From NCBI RefSeq assembly GCF_039528175.1, contig NZ_BAAALH010000001.1:496001-560000 (forward strand): 64,000 bases of DNA. Direction: 5' to 3'. This DNA comes from Citricoccus alkalitolerans (GTDB lineage: Bacteria; Actinomycetota; Actinomycetes; Actinomycetales; Micrococcaceae). Under the pieces are notes generated by a model, which saw only the letters and a list, made by a program, of their open reading frames with translations, did not search any database and was not told the DNA's origin. The position numbers and the translations under genes are program-made. Below are positions 16,973 to 25,283 of the stretch, piece by piece (the first letter of the stretch is position 1; each line of letters starts with the position of its first letter).

Positions 16973-17959
16973 ATGAACACCGCCATCGAGCTGGGCCTGA
17001 TTTACGCGATCATGGCCCTCGGGGTCTACGTGACCTTCCGCATCCTCGACTTCCCAGACCTGACGGTGGACGGCTCGTTCACCACGGGCGCGGCCGTCGC
17101 CGCCATCTCGATCGTCAACGGGGTGAACCCGTACCTGACCTTCCTGCTGGCCTTCGTGGCGGGATTCCTGGCGGGCGTGATCACGGGCCTGCTGCACACC
17201 AAGGGACGCATCAACGGTCTGCTGGCCGGGATCCTCACCCAGATCGCGCTGTACTCGATCAACCTGCGGATCATGGCCAAGGCCAATGTCCCACTGCTGG
17301 GCGAGGAGACGGCCATCAGTCCGCTCAAGGAGGCCGGGCTGATCGGCGGCTGGGGTTCTATCGGCATCTTCGCGGCCGTGGCCATCCTGCTGGCGTTCGT
17401 CCTGGCCTGGTTCCTGCACACGGACCTCGGCCTGGCGATGCAGGCCACCGGTGACAACGAGAAGATGATCCGCTCGTACGGGGTCAACACGGACAACCAG
17501 AAGATCCTGGGCCTGGCGCTGTCCAACGCCCTCGTCGGACTCAGCGGCGCCGTGGTGGCCCAGTTCCAGGGCTTCGCGGACATCGGCATGGGCATCGGCC
17601 TCATCATCGCCGGCCTGGCGTCCGTGATCCTGGGCCAGGCCATCTTCGGCACGCGCTCGATCCTCGTGGCCGTCCTGGCCGTCATCGCCGGATCTGTCCT
17701 CTACCGGGTGGCCATCCAGCTGGCCCTCACGGTGGGTCTGGACCCGAACGACATGAAGCTCGTCTCGGCCGTGCTGGTGGTGATCGCCCTGGTGGTGCCG
17801 CAGATGCCGTTCTTCCGGCGCCGCAAGGCATTGCTGAACCGGGCGGATCCGGGCGGTGCCGCCGCCGCGGGAGCCGAGGCGCCGCCGTCGCCGGCCAGTG
17901 CGACCGCCGGTGCATCCGCGGGCGCACCGGACACCCCCACCGCAGGAGGTACCCGCTGA
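16973..17959 (+). CDS. ABC transporter permease (TrpY-like)
   Basis: A 328-residue permease of the branched-chain amino-acid type superfamily. It has about eight or nine membrane segments, beginning IELGLIYAIMALGVYVTFRI, with the family motif FPDLTVDGSFTTGAAV. The C-terminal 45 residues are an Ala/Gly/Pro-rich cytoplasmic tail without recognisable function. It starts 10 nt after the binding protein and overlaps the ATPase gene by one base. Confidence 0.88.
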   Translation: MNTAIELGLIYAIMALGVYVTFRILDFPDLTVDGSFTTGAAVAAISIVNGVNPYLTFLLAFVAGFLAGVITGLLHTKGRINGLLAGILTQIALYSINLRIMAKANVPLLGEETAISPLKEAGLIGGWGSIGIFAAVAILLAFVLAWFLHTDLGLAMQATGDNEKMIRSYGVNTDNQKILGLALSNALVGLSGAVVAQFQGFADIGMGIGLIIAGLASVILGQAIFGTRSILVAVLAVIAGSVLYRVAIQLALTVGLDPNDMKLVSAVLVVIALVVPQMPFFRRRKALLNRADPGGAAAAGAEAPPSPASATAGASAGAPDTPTAGGTR

Positions 17960-18750
17960 TGCTGACACTGACTGGCGTGAACAAGACGTTCTTCCCGGGC
18001 ACCGTCAACGAGCGGCGCGCCCTGCGGGGGATCGAGCTGCACCTGCGCGAGGGCGACTTCGTCACGGTGATCGGTTCCAACGGGGCCGGCAAGTCCACGG
18101 TGCTGAACGTGATCTCGGGCGGACTGACCCCGGACTCCGGGACCGTGACGATCGATGGACGCAATGTCACGCGGCTCAAGGACCACCGCCGCGCCGCGCT
18201 GGTCGGTCGGGTGTTCCAGGACCCGATGGCGGGAACCGCGCCGCACCTGAGCATCGAGGAGAACATGGCGATCGCGGACAAGCGCGGTGCCACCCGGGTG
18301 CTGGGTCGAGGTGTCACCAATGCCAAGCGCCGCCGTTTCGCGGAGGAGCTCTCCGTCCTGGAACTGGGCCTTGAGGACCGGCTCAAGGCCAAGGTCGGGC
18401 TGCTCTCCGGTGGCCAGCGTCAGGCCCTGAGCCTGCTCATGGCCACATTCTCGGACCCGCGGATCCTGCTGCTGGACGAGCACACCGCCGCCCTCGATCC
18501 GCAGCGTGCCGAGCTGGTCACCCGGCTGACCGAGCAGATCGTCACGGATCAGGGGCTCACCACGCTGATGGTCACGCACAACATGGAACAGGCACTGCGG
18601 GTGGGCAACCGACTGGTCATGATGCACGACGGCCAGATCATCCTCGACCTCGATGCGGAGCAGAAGCGCGGCAAGACCGTGCGGGACCTGCTCGGCGAGT
18701 TCGAGAAGATCAAGGGTGCCACGCTGGACGACAAGACCCTGCTCCAGTAG
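17959..18750 (+). CDS. ABC transporter ATP-binding protein (TrpZ-like)
   Basis: A 263-residue ATPase. Walker A is GSNGAGKST (about residue 39), the signature is LSGGQRQAL, and Walker B is ILLLDEH, with His in place of the more usual Pro after the catalytic Glu. The switch is MVTHNM. It shares one base with the permease stop. It is the last gene of the importer operon; a GC-rich hairpin follows. Confidence 0.9.
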   Translation: MLTLTGVNKTFFPGTVNERRALRGIELHLREGDFVTVIGSNGAGKSTVLNVISGGLTPDSGTVTIDGRNVTRLKDHRRAALVGRVFQDPMAGTAPHLSIEENMAIADKRGATRVLGRGVTNAKRRRFAEELSVLELGLEDRLKAKVGLLSGGQRQALSLLMATFSDPRILLLDEHTAALDPQRAELVTRLTEQIVTDQGLTTLMVTHNMEQALRVGNRLVMMHDGQIILDLDAEQKRGKTVRDLLGEFEKIKGATLDDKTLLQ

Positions 18751-18753
18751 GCG

Positions 18754-18778
18754 CCGGGGCCGATCCGCGTCGGCCCGG
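18754..18778 (+). terminator. GC-rich hairpin after the TrpXYZ-like operon
   Basis: GGGCCGA (18757-18763) and TCGGCCC (18770-18776) form a 7-bp stem around a 6-nt loop, extendable with one bulged G. There is no T-tract, so termination is only suggested by position. Confidence 0.35.
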
Positions 18779-18815
18779 TACGGCGGATGGTGGTGACCGG
18801 CTGGCGGTGACCCCC

Positions 18816-18825
18816 TTCACGTGAA
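18816..18825 (+). promoter_or_regulatory. palindromic operator candidate upstream of putP
   Basis: TTCACGTGAA is a perfect 10-bp palindrome, extended by CCC/GGG with one mismatched pair and flanked on both sides by GGTGACCCC direct repeats. It lies 67 bp before the putP start. The binding factor is unknown. Confidence 0.4.
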
Positions 18826-18892
18826 AGGGTGACCCCACCGCACCCTGATGTCGATGTCCCGGGCCATGAGGCGCCTTGGGGACGAGGAGATG

Positions 18893-20431
18893 ATGGACAC
18901 CACCTTCAAACTCATAGCGATCCTGTTGTACTTCGCCGCGATGCTGGCCATCGGCTTCTACGCATCCCGGAAGAACAACGACCTCGACGACTACATGCTG
19001 GCCGGTCGCAAGCTACCGCCGTTCGTGGCGGCGCTCTCCGCCGGTGCGTCAGACATGTCCGGCTGGCTGCTCCTCGGGCTGCCCGGCGCGGTCTTCGCCT
19101 CTGGTCTGGTCGAGGCCTGGATCGCCGTCGGCCTCACGATCGGCGCTTGGTTGAACTGGAAGTTCATCGCGCCGCGGCTGCGGTCCTACACCGAGGTGGC
19201 CCGGAACTCCATTACCATCCCCTCGTTCCTGGAGAACCGCTTCCGTGACCGCACGCATGTGCTGCGGATCGTGGCCGGCGGGATCGTGCTGGTCTACTTC
19301 ACCTTCTACGTGTCCTCCGGCATGGTGGCCGGCGGCAAGTTCTTCGAGTCCTCGTTCGACTCGACCTACCTCGTCGGCATGCTGCTCGTGGCCGGCGTGA
19401 CCATCGTCTACACCCTGTTCGGCGGCTTCCTCGGTGCCTCGTTGACCGATGTGGTCCAGGGCCTGCTCATGCTGGCCGCACTCCTCGCCGTCCCGGTGGT
19501 CGCCATCATCAGCCTGGGTGGCTGGGGCGAGATGGTCGATCTGATCGGGTCCGCAGACGCCGGGATGGACGAGGACACCAACCGGCTGTCCTTCCTCGCC
19601 AACGCCACGTGGGTCGGGGTGATCTCCGCGCTGGCCTGGGGACTGGGCTACTTCGGGCAGCCCCACATCATCGTCCGCTTCATGGCACTGCGTTCGTCGA
19701 AGGACGCCGTGGCCGGACGGCGCATCGGTGTGGCCTGGATGGCCATCTGTGCCTTCGGCGCCATCATGACCGCGCTGGTGGGCATCGCCTACGTCCAGGC
19801 GAGCCCCGGCATCACGCTGGACGATCCGGAGACGGTGTTCCTGGTGTTGGCGCAGATCCTGTTCCACCCCCTCGTGGCCGGACTGGTCCTCGCGGCCGTG
19901 CTGGCCGCCGTGATGTCCACGATCTCCTCCCAGCTGATCGTGTGCTCCTCCGCCCTGGTGGAGGACCTCTACAAGCTCTTCGGGCGCAAGGCCAGTGTCC
20001 GGAGCGAGCTGTGGCTGGGCCGCGGCAGTGTCGTCCTGGTGGCCATCATCGCTATCCTCATCGCCCTCGATCCCGAGGCCAGTGTCCTCGACCTCGTCAG
20101 CTTCGCCTGGGCCGGCTTCGGCGCCTCCTTCGGGCCGGTGGTGATCCTGGCCCTCTTCTGGAAGAAGTTCAACGCCTGGGGCTCCCTGTCCTCGCTGGTG
20201 GTCGGCGCCGTCATCGTCTTCTGGTGGGGCAACATGCCGGACGAGGCCTGGGGAGGGATCTTCGAGATGTACGAGATCGTGCCCGGCTTCGTGCTGGCTG
20301 CCATCGTGGGCATCATCGTCTCCCTGGCGACCCACCGCCCGGAAGCCGCGAAGACGGCCGAGATCAGCGCCGAGTTCGACGAGGCTGTCGCCGTGTCCAA
20401 GGGCAAGAAGTTCGTCGCCTCCCAGCCCTGA
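18893..20431 (+). CDS. putP: sodium/proline symporter
   Basis: A 512-residue SSS-family transporter with about 13 membrane segments. It carries the PutP stretch LSAGASDMSGWLLLGLPGA (about residues 45-63), GLTIGAWLNWKFIAPRLR and the later GYFGQPHIIVRFMA. It probably imports proline with Na+. The start is ATG 18893, directly after GAGGAG; the frame is open to 18848 but the extra residues are not conserved. It converges on the GNAT gene, 18 bp away. Confidence 0.92.
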   Translation: MDTTFKLIAILLYFAAMLAIGFYASRKNNDLDDYMLAGRKLPPFVAALSAGASDMSGWLLLGLPGAVFASGLVEAWIAVGLTIGAWLNWKFIAPRLRSYTEVARNSITIPSFLENRFRDRTHVLRIVAGGIVLVYFTFYVSSGMVAGGKFFESSFDSTYLVGMLLVAGVTIVYTLFGGFLGASLTDVVQGLLMLAALLAVPVVAIISLGGWGEMVDLIGSADAGMDEDTNRLSFLANATWVGVISALAWGLGYFGQPHIIVRFMALRSSKDAVAGRRIGVAWMAICAFGAIMTALVGIAYVQASPGITLDDPETVFLVLAQILFHPLVAGLVLAAVLAAVMSTISSQLIVCSSALVEDLYKLFGRKASVRSELWLGRGSVVLVAIIAILIALDPEASVLDLVSFAWAGFGASFGPVVILALFWKKFNAWGSLSSLVVGAVIVFWWGNMPDEAWGGIFEMYEIVPGFVLAAIVGIIVSLATHRPEAAKTAEISAEFDEAVAVSKGKKFVASQP

Positions 20432-20449
20432 GGGGGTGGGATGGGCGGT

Positions 20450-21388
20450 TCACCCGGCGTGCTGGGCCGTCACCCGCGGCCCCCGGTAGCCTTGAAGTGC
20501 CGCGTCCTGGCGCATCCCCAGGGACAGGTACAGGGAATGAGCCGCCGCCCGGGACTCCCGCACGGTCAGGTGAAGCATCTCGGGGTCTCCCGCGGCCAGG
20601 AGCCGTTCGGCGAGTCCGATGACGAGCCGGCGGCCCAGCCCGAGGCGCCGAGCCCCGGGAACCACGGCCGTGAAGTCCACGTAGGCCTGGCCGTCATCCT
20701 GGAGAGAGCCCGCGGCGTAGCCGAGCACCGCCCCGGTAGGATCCACCGCCACCACCGTGTGGTGGCGGGAGAGCAATTGGGTGGCCGTCGCGTAGGCCTC
20801 ACCGAACTCGGCCGTGTGCAGCGGTTCCAGGTGCCCGACGTCGGCTGGCTCCGCTGGGCGGATGCGCACCGGTTCACGGAGACGCACCGGGGGCGCCGTC
20901 CACCGCGCCGCCGTGGACGCCGGGACCACCATGGCGTAGTTCACCTCCGTGGCGATCCAGCCCAGGTCGGTGGCCAGGGCGGCCATGGACACGTTCGCCA
21001 CGTGGCCGCACATCTCGAAGCGTTCGATGCCTGCCGGGACGGCGTCGCACACCGCAGCCACCAGGGCGGCGCCGTGGCGGGCCACCTGCTCGGGAGTACC
21101 CCACGGGCCGTGGACCCAGGCCATCGACGGCTCCGGATCCCAGTCGACGGTGCACGCGGCGATGACCGTGCCGTCCTGTTCCGCGATGCTCAGGCCCCGC
21201 AGCCAGGGCTGGTCCAGGCCCTCGAGTTCGGCCTCGATCCCGGCTGCGTCCTCCCCAAGGAAGGCGGTGCCGGTGGCGGGGTCCTGTTGGCAGGCGATGA
21301 TGAAAGCGAGGGCGGTGCTTCTGTCCACCGCTTCTCCCGCAGCGCTGCCCTCCACCGTGTCTCCTGCCCCCGGATTTCTGTCGACCAT
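20450..21388 (-). CDS. GNAT-family N-acetyltransferase
   Basis: A 312-residue protein. The C-terminal half (about residues 170-310) is a clear GNAT domain with the acetyl-CoA motif VVPGARRLGLGRRLVIGL and the end motif AAHSLYLSLGM. The N-terminal half looks like a degenerate second GNAT fold, similar in layout to mycothiol synthase, but nothing shows that substrate. It is divergent from the META gene with only 29 bp between start codons, so the two share a very small promoter region. Confidence 0.8.
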   Translation of the reverse strand: MVDRNPGAGDTVEGSAAGEAVDRSTALAFIIACQQDPATGTAFLGEDAAGIEAELEGLDQPWLRGLSIAEQDGTVIAACTVDWDPEPSMAWVHGPWGTPEQVARHGAALVAAVCDAVPAGIERFEMCGHVANVSMAALATDLGWIATEVNYAMVVPASTAARWTAPPVRLREPVRIRPAEPADVGHLEPLHTAEFGEAYATATQLLSRHHTVVAVDPTGAVLGYAAGSLQDDGQAYVDFTAVVPGARRLGLGRRLVIGLAERLLAAGDPEMLHLTVRESRAAAHSLYLSLGMRQDAALQGYRGPRVTAQHAG

Positions 21389-21405
21389 GACGGCATCGTC
21401 TGCCC

Positions 21406-21411
21406 TACGAT
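21406..21411 (+). promoter_or_regulatory. -10 of a leaderless promoter for the META-domain gene
   Basis: TACGAT lies 6 nt before ATG 21418 (3 nt before an in-frame GTG). It also sits only about 20 bp from the divergent GNAT start. Confidence 0.4.
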
Positions 21412-21417
21412 GGCGTG

Positions 21418-21759
21418 ATGGAAGAGCTCGCTGCCGAACTCATCGATCGCCGTTGGGGCTCCGACGCCCCGGGCCAACCGTGGCTGGGCTTCGAGGCCGA
21501 TGGCCGGCTGCACGGTTCCGACGGCTGCAACCGCCTGATGGGGGAGTGGACCCTGACGGCGGAGCGGGTGGATTTCGGACGTCTGGTCTCGACGATGATG
21601 TTCTGCGAGGGCGTGGACACCTGGCTCAACGGGGCCGTGTCCGCCCGGCTCATCCCGGACGCTTCCGGAGACCGGCTCGATGTCCTCGATGCGGCCGGCC
21701 AGGTCATCGGCGTCCTGCCGCGGACGCGGACCGGCCCGGAATCCGGGACCAGCGCCTGA
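21418..21759 (+). CDS. META-domain protein
   Basis: A 113-residue protein consisting of one META/HslJ-like domain. Family motifs are GSDGCNRLMGEW (about residues 33-44) and STMMFCEGVDTWL (about 60-72). There is no signal peptide, so unlike HslJ it should stay in the cytoplasm. Members of the family are linked to stress or novobiocin resistance in E. coli; a role here cannot be stated. The stop is followed by 77 bp and then tRNA-Arg on the opposite strand. Confidence 0.8.
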   Translation: MEELAAELIDRRWGSDAPGQPWLGFEADGRLHGSDGCNRLMGEWTLTAERVDFGRLVSTMMFCEGVDTWLNGAVSARLIPDASGDRLDVLDAAGQVIGVLPRTRTGPESGTSA

Positions 21760-21836
21760 CACCCACGAACTCCACGCTGACGGTGTACCGTCGCCTGGCC
21801 CGACTGCCCGGTGGGAAGCGATCAACGAGGAGATGA

Positions 21837-21912
21837 TGGTGCCCCCGGCAGGAATCGAACCTGCGGCCTTCTGCTCCGGAGGCAGACGCTCTATCCCCTG
21901 AGCTACGGAGGC
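21837..21912 (-). tRNA. tRNA-Arg (anticodon CCG)
   Basis: On the minus strand the acceptor arm GCCTCCG pairs with CGGGGGC (one G-U). The D arm is present, and the anticodon stem TCTGC/GCAGA encloses loop CTCCGGA, giving anticodon CCG. The T arm is GCAGGTTCGATTCCTGC. The discriminator is A and CCA is encoded in the DNA (21839-21837). Mature length is 73 nt plus CCA. It reads the frequent CGG codon and lies back to back with argS. Confidence 0.97.
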
Positions 21913-22039
21913 GGGGGTCACTCAATCGGCGGGCCGATCAGGACTTGATAACCCTACCCCATGCTGGGCCGGTGCGGGAAACCGGCTGGCGGTCCCCGGT
22001 GGGTCCCGCTCCGGTTACGGACGGGGACCGCCAGAACAT

Positions 22040-22045
22040 TAGACT
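22040..22045 (+). promoter_or_regulatory. -10 of a leaderless argS promoter
   Basis: TAGACT ends 7 nt before the argS GTG and no Shine-Dalgarno is present between them. The identical hexamer and spacing occur at nucS and the DUF3039 gene. Confidence 0.6.
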
Positions 22046-22052
22046 GTCGCGG

Positions 22053-23717
22053 GTGACCCCCGAAGACCTTTCCACAGCCCTGGCCGTTTGCCTGCAGGAT
22101 GCCGTTGATTCCGGCGAGATCTCAGTGGAGGTGCCCACCACGATCAAGGTGGAGCGCCCGAAGAACCGAGAGCATGGCGACTGGGCCACCAACGTGGCCA
22201 TGCAATTGGGCAAGAAGGCCGGCCTGGCCCCGCGCGATCTCGCGGCGCTGCTCGCCGAGAAGCTGGCGCAGGTCCCCGGTGTGGCCCGTGTGGACATCGC
22301 CGGCCCCGGCTTCCTGAACGTCACGCTCGACGCCGCGGCCGCGGGCGAGTTGGCCCGCACCGTCGTGGAGGCCGGAGCAGCCTATGGCCGGAACACCGCC
22401 CTGGCGGGCAGCGTGGTCAATATGGAGTTCGTCTCCGCGAACCCCACGGGCCCCCTGCACATCGGCCATACCCGGTGGGCCGCGCTCGGCGACGCGATCT
22501 CCCGGGTGCTGCGCGCCTCGGGAGCCGAGGTCACGGCCGAGTACTACATCAACGACGCCGGCCACCAGATGAACGTGTTCGCCCAGTCGGTCTACAACCG
22601 CCTGCACGGCCTGCCCGTGCCGGAGGGCGGTTACCCGGGGGAGTACATCCAGGACCTGGCCACCCAGGTGCGCACCGAGCACCCGGACGTCACCGCCCTC
22701 ACCGAGGAGGCGGCCCTCCCGGTCATCCGGGAGGCGGCCTACCGCCACCAGATGCAGGACATCCGGGACACGCTGGGCCAATTCGGCGTGCACTTCGATG
22801 TCTGGTTCTCCGAGAAGGACTTGCACGAGTCCGGTGCCATCGGACACGCCGTGCAGCGGTTGCGCGAGCAGGGCCACATCGACGACCGTGAGGATGCTGT
22901 CTGGCTGCGCACCACCGACTTCGGGGATGACAAGGATCGCGTGCTCATCCGCGCCAACGGGGAGCCCACCTACTTCGCGGCGGACGCCGCGTACTACCTG
23001 TCCAAGAAGGACCGCGGCTTCATCGAGAAGATCTATCTGCTCGGCGCGGACCACCACGGCTACGTCGGCCGCCTCAAGGCCATCGCCGCCTGCGCAGGTG
23101 ACGACCCGGCACGCAACATCGAGGTGCTCATCGGACAGCTGATCTCCGTCAACGGAGCCAAGCTGTCCAAGCGGGCCGGCAACATCATCGAGCTCAAGGA
23201 CCTCATCGACTGGCTCGGGGCGGATGCGCTGCGCTACTCGCTGGCCCGGTATCCGGCGGACTCCCCGATCACCATCGACCCGGAGATCCTCACGTCCAAG
23301 ACCAATGACAACCCGGTGTTCTACGTGCAATACGCCCATGCCCGGTCCCGCGGCGCGGCACGCACGGCCGAGTCGGCCGGCGTCGACCGTTCCGTCTTCG
23401 ACGCCGCACTGCTGACGCATGCGACCGAATCGGATCTGCTGGCCCGGCTCGGCGAATTTCCGTCGATCGTGGCCCAGGCGGCCGAATTCCGCGAACCGCA
23501 CCGCGTGGCTCGCCACCTCGAGGTCGTCGCCGGCGCATACCATTCCTGGTATGCCGCGTGCCGGATCGTGCCCGTGGCCGAGGGCAGGACCGGCGACGTG
23601 CAGCCGGGGGACGTCACCGACCTCAACCGCACCCGTCTGTGGCTCAACGAGGCCACCGCGCAGGTGCTCGCCAATGGACTCGACCTGCTGGGCGTGAGCG
23701 CCCCGGAACGGATGTGA
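22053..23717 (+). CDS. argS: arginyl-tRNA synthetase
   Basis: A 554-residue class I synthetase that charges tRNA-Arg. The N-terminal Add-1 domain is followed by the HIGH motif in NPTGPLHIGHTRW (about residue 136), a KMSKS-like GAKLSKRAGN, and a C-terminal anticodon-binding domain ending LDLLGVSAPERM, the usual ArgS tail. GTG 22053 gives the conserved start (V)TPEDLSTAL and fits a leaderless transcript; the frame is open to 21945 without similarity. It is the first gene of argS-lysA-hom-thrC-thrB, and lysA begins inside its stop codon. Confidence 0.95.
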   Translation: MTPEDLSTALAVCLQDAVDSGEISVEVPTTIKVERPKNREHGDWATNVAMQLGKKAGLAPRDLAALLAEKLAQVPGVARVDIAGPGFLNVTLDAAAAGELARTVVEAGAAYGRNTALAGSVVNMEFVSANPTGPLHIGHTRWAALGDAISRVLRASGAEVTAEYYINDAGHQMNVFAQSVYNRLHGLPVPEGGYPGEYIQDLATQVRTEHPDVTALTEEAALPVIREAAYRHQMQDIRDTLGQFGVHFDVWFSEKDLHESGAIGHAVQRLREQGHIDDREDAVWLRTTDFGDDKDRVLIRANGEPTYFAADAAYYLSKKDRGFIEKIYLLGADHHGYVGRLKAIAACAGDDPARNIEVLIGQLISVNGAKLSKRAGNIIELKDLIDWLGADALRYSLARYPADSPITIDPEILTSKTNDNPVFYVQYAHARSRGAARTAESAGVDRSVFDAALLTHATESDLLARLGEFPSIVAQAAEFREPHRVARHLEVVAGAYHSWYAACRIVPVAEGRTGDVQPGDVTDLNRTRLWLNEATAQVLANGLDLLGVSAPERM

Positions 23718-25226
23718 CCGTGATTGGTCCGACTGGCAAGGCCTCGCCCCTGGCACCCGATTGGCTCGACTACCCCGAAGACCCGAACGCCCTGGTCACC
23801 AAGCTCTGGGCCGCCGGAGTGGAACGGAATGACGACGGCGAGATCGCCGTCCAGGGCCTGCCCGCCTCCCAGCTGGCCCGGGACTACGGGACACCGCTCC
23901 TCGTCCTCGACGAGGACGACTTCCGCGCCCGGGCCCGCGCCTTCCGTGACGCCTTCAATGACGCCTTCGCCGACCTGTGCGGGGGCGTGGACGTCTATTA
24001 CGCGGGCAAGTCGTTCCTGTGCACCCCGGCGGCCCGCTGGGTGACTGAAGAGGGCCTACGTCTGGACACCGCCTCCGGGGGCGAGATGGCCACCGCGCTG
24101 CGCGCCGGCGTCGAGCCCGCGCACATCGGATTGCACGGCAACAACAAGTCCGATGACGAGATGCGCCGGGCCCTGACCGCCGGGGTGGGGCGGATCGTCG
24201 TGGACTCTCTGGACGAGCTGGACCGGCTCGCCGAGCTGGCTGCCGAGGTCGGTGCTGTCGCACCCGTGATGCTGCGGCTGACGCCCGGCGTGCACGCTCA
24301 CACCCATGATTTCATCGCCACTGCCCACGAGGACCAGAAATTCGGGCTCTCGATGGCGGGGACTGGCGGCTCTGTCGGAACTGACGGCTCTGTTGGTGCG
24401 GCCGGGTCTGCTGGAACGGCCGGGTCGCGCGGNGGCGACGGCCGGGCCGCGGCCCGCCGAGGCCGTCGCTCGGGCCCTGGCGGCCGGGTCCGTCGACCTG
24501 CGCGGACTGCACTGCCACATCGGCTCGCAGATCTTCGAGCCCGAGGGCTTCGGCGTCGCCGCCGAGAAGCTGCTGGGCTTCCTCGCCGATATCAAGGCGG
24601 AGCACGGTGTCGAGCTGGAGGAGCTGGACCTCGGCGGCGGGCACGGCATCGCCTACACCGCCGCGGACGCCCCGCGGACGCCGCAGGACATTGCCACCAC
24701 GCTGGCCGGCGTGGTCGGCGCAGCGTGCGAGGCACTGGAGATGGACTGCCCGCGGATCTCGATCGAACCGGGCCGTGCCATCTCCGGCCCGGCCGCCTTC
24801 ACCCTGTATGAGGCGGGGGTCCGCAAGACCGTGACCGTGGACGGTGACCATGGCGCCACCCACCCCCGCCGCTACGTCTCCGTGGACGGCGGCATGTCGG
24901 ACAACGCCCGCCCCGTCCTCTATGAGGCCGACTATTCCGTGGCACTGGCCTCCCGCGTCTCCGGCGCGCCGGCTGTCCTCTCCCGGGTGGTGGGCAAGCA
25001 CTGCGAGTCCGGGGATATCGTTGTCAAGGATGCCTACCTGCCGGATGACGTGGCCCGCGGCGACCTGCTGGCTGTGCCCGCCACCGGTGCGTACTGCCAT
25101 TCACTGTCCAGCAACTACAACATGCTCACCCGGCCGGCCGTCGTCGCGGTCCGGGGCGGTCAGGCCCGCGTGATCATTCGCCGCGAGACCGAAGAGGACC
25201 TCTTCGCCCGCGAGACCGGTCTGTAG
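23714..25226 (+). CDS. lysA: diaminopimelate decarboxylase, frame interrupted by an ambiguous base
   Basis: Catalyses meso-diaminopimelate to lysine, PLP-dependent. The first part (23714 to about 24432) has the PLP-lysine region DVYYAGKSFLC, the motif GLRLDTASGGEM and FIATAHEDQKFGLS. The second part, shifted by one base, has GLHCHIGSQIF, LDLGGGHGIAY, SIEPGRAI and the end region CESGDIVVKDAYLPD. The single N at 24433 lies between them, and removing it restores one open frame of about 503 residues, so a base-calling error is much more likely than a pseudogene. A Gly/Ser/Ala/Thr-rich stretch of about 28 residues surrounds the N and is unusual for LysA. The GTG overlaps the argS stop; GTG 23720 is an alternative. 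Confidence 0.88.
24433..24433. other. ambiguous base N causing a +1 frame shift in lysA
   Basis: The only N in the window lies in a G-rich run (gcgcggNggcg). Coding continues in the +1 frame after it, exactly as expected if the N is a spurious extra base. Confidence 0.85.
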
Positions 25227-25283
25227 CGGAGCCCCCCACTTTTCGACCCCCACTGTTCCATCCCCCAGAACCAACGGAGGACC

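Noticed and set aside
24306..25226. Second half of lysA as a separate gene
   Set aside because: It begins out of frame in low-complexity sequence and supplies exactly the missing LysA half; the N at 24433 explains the break.
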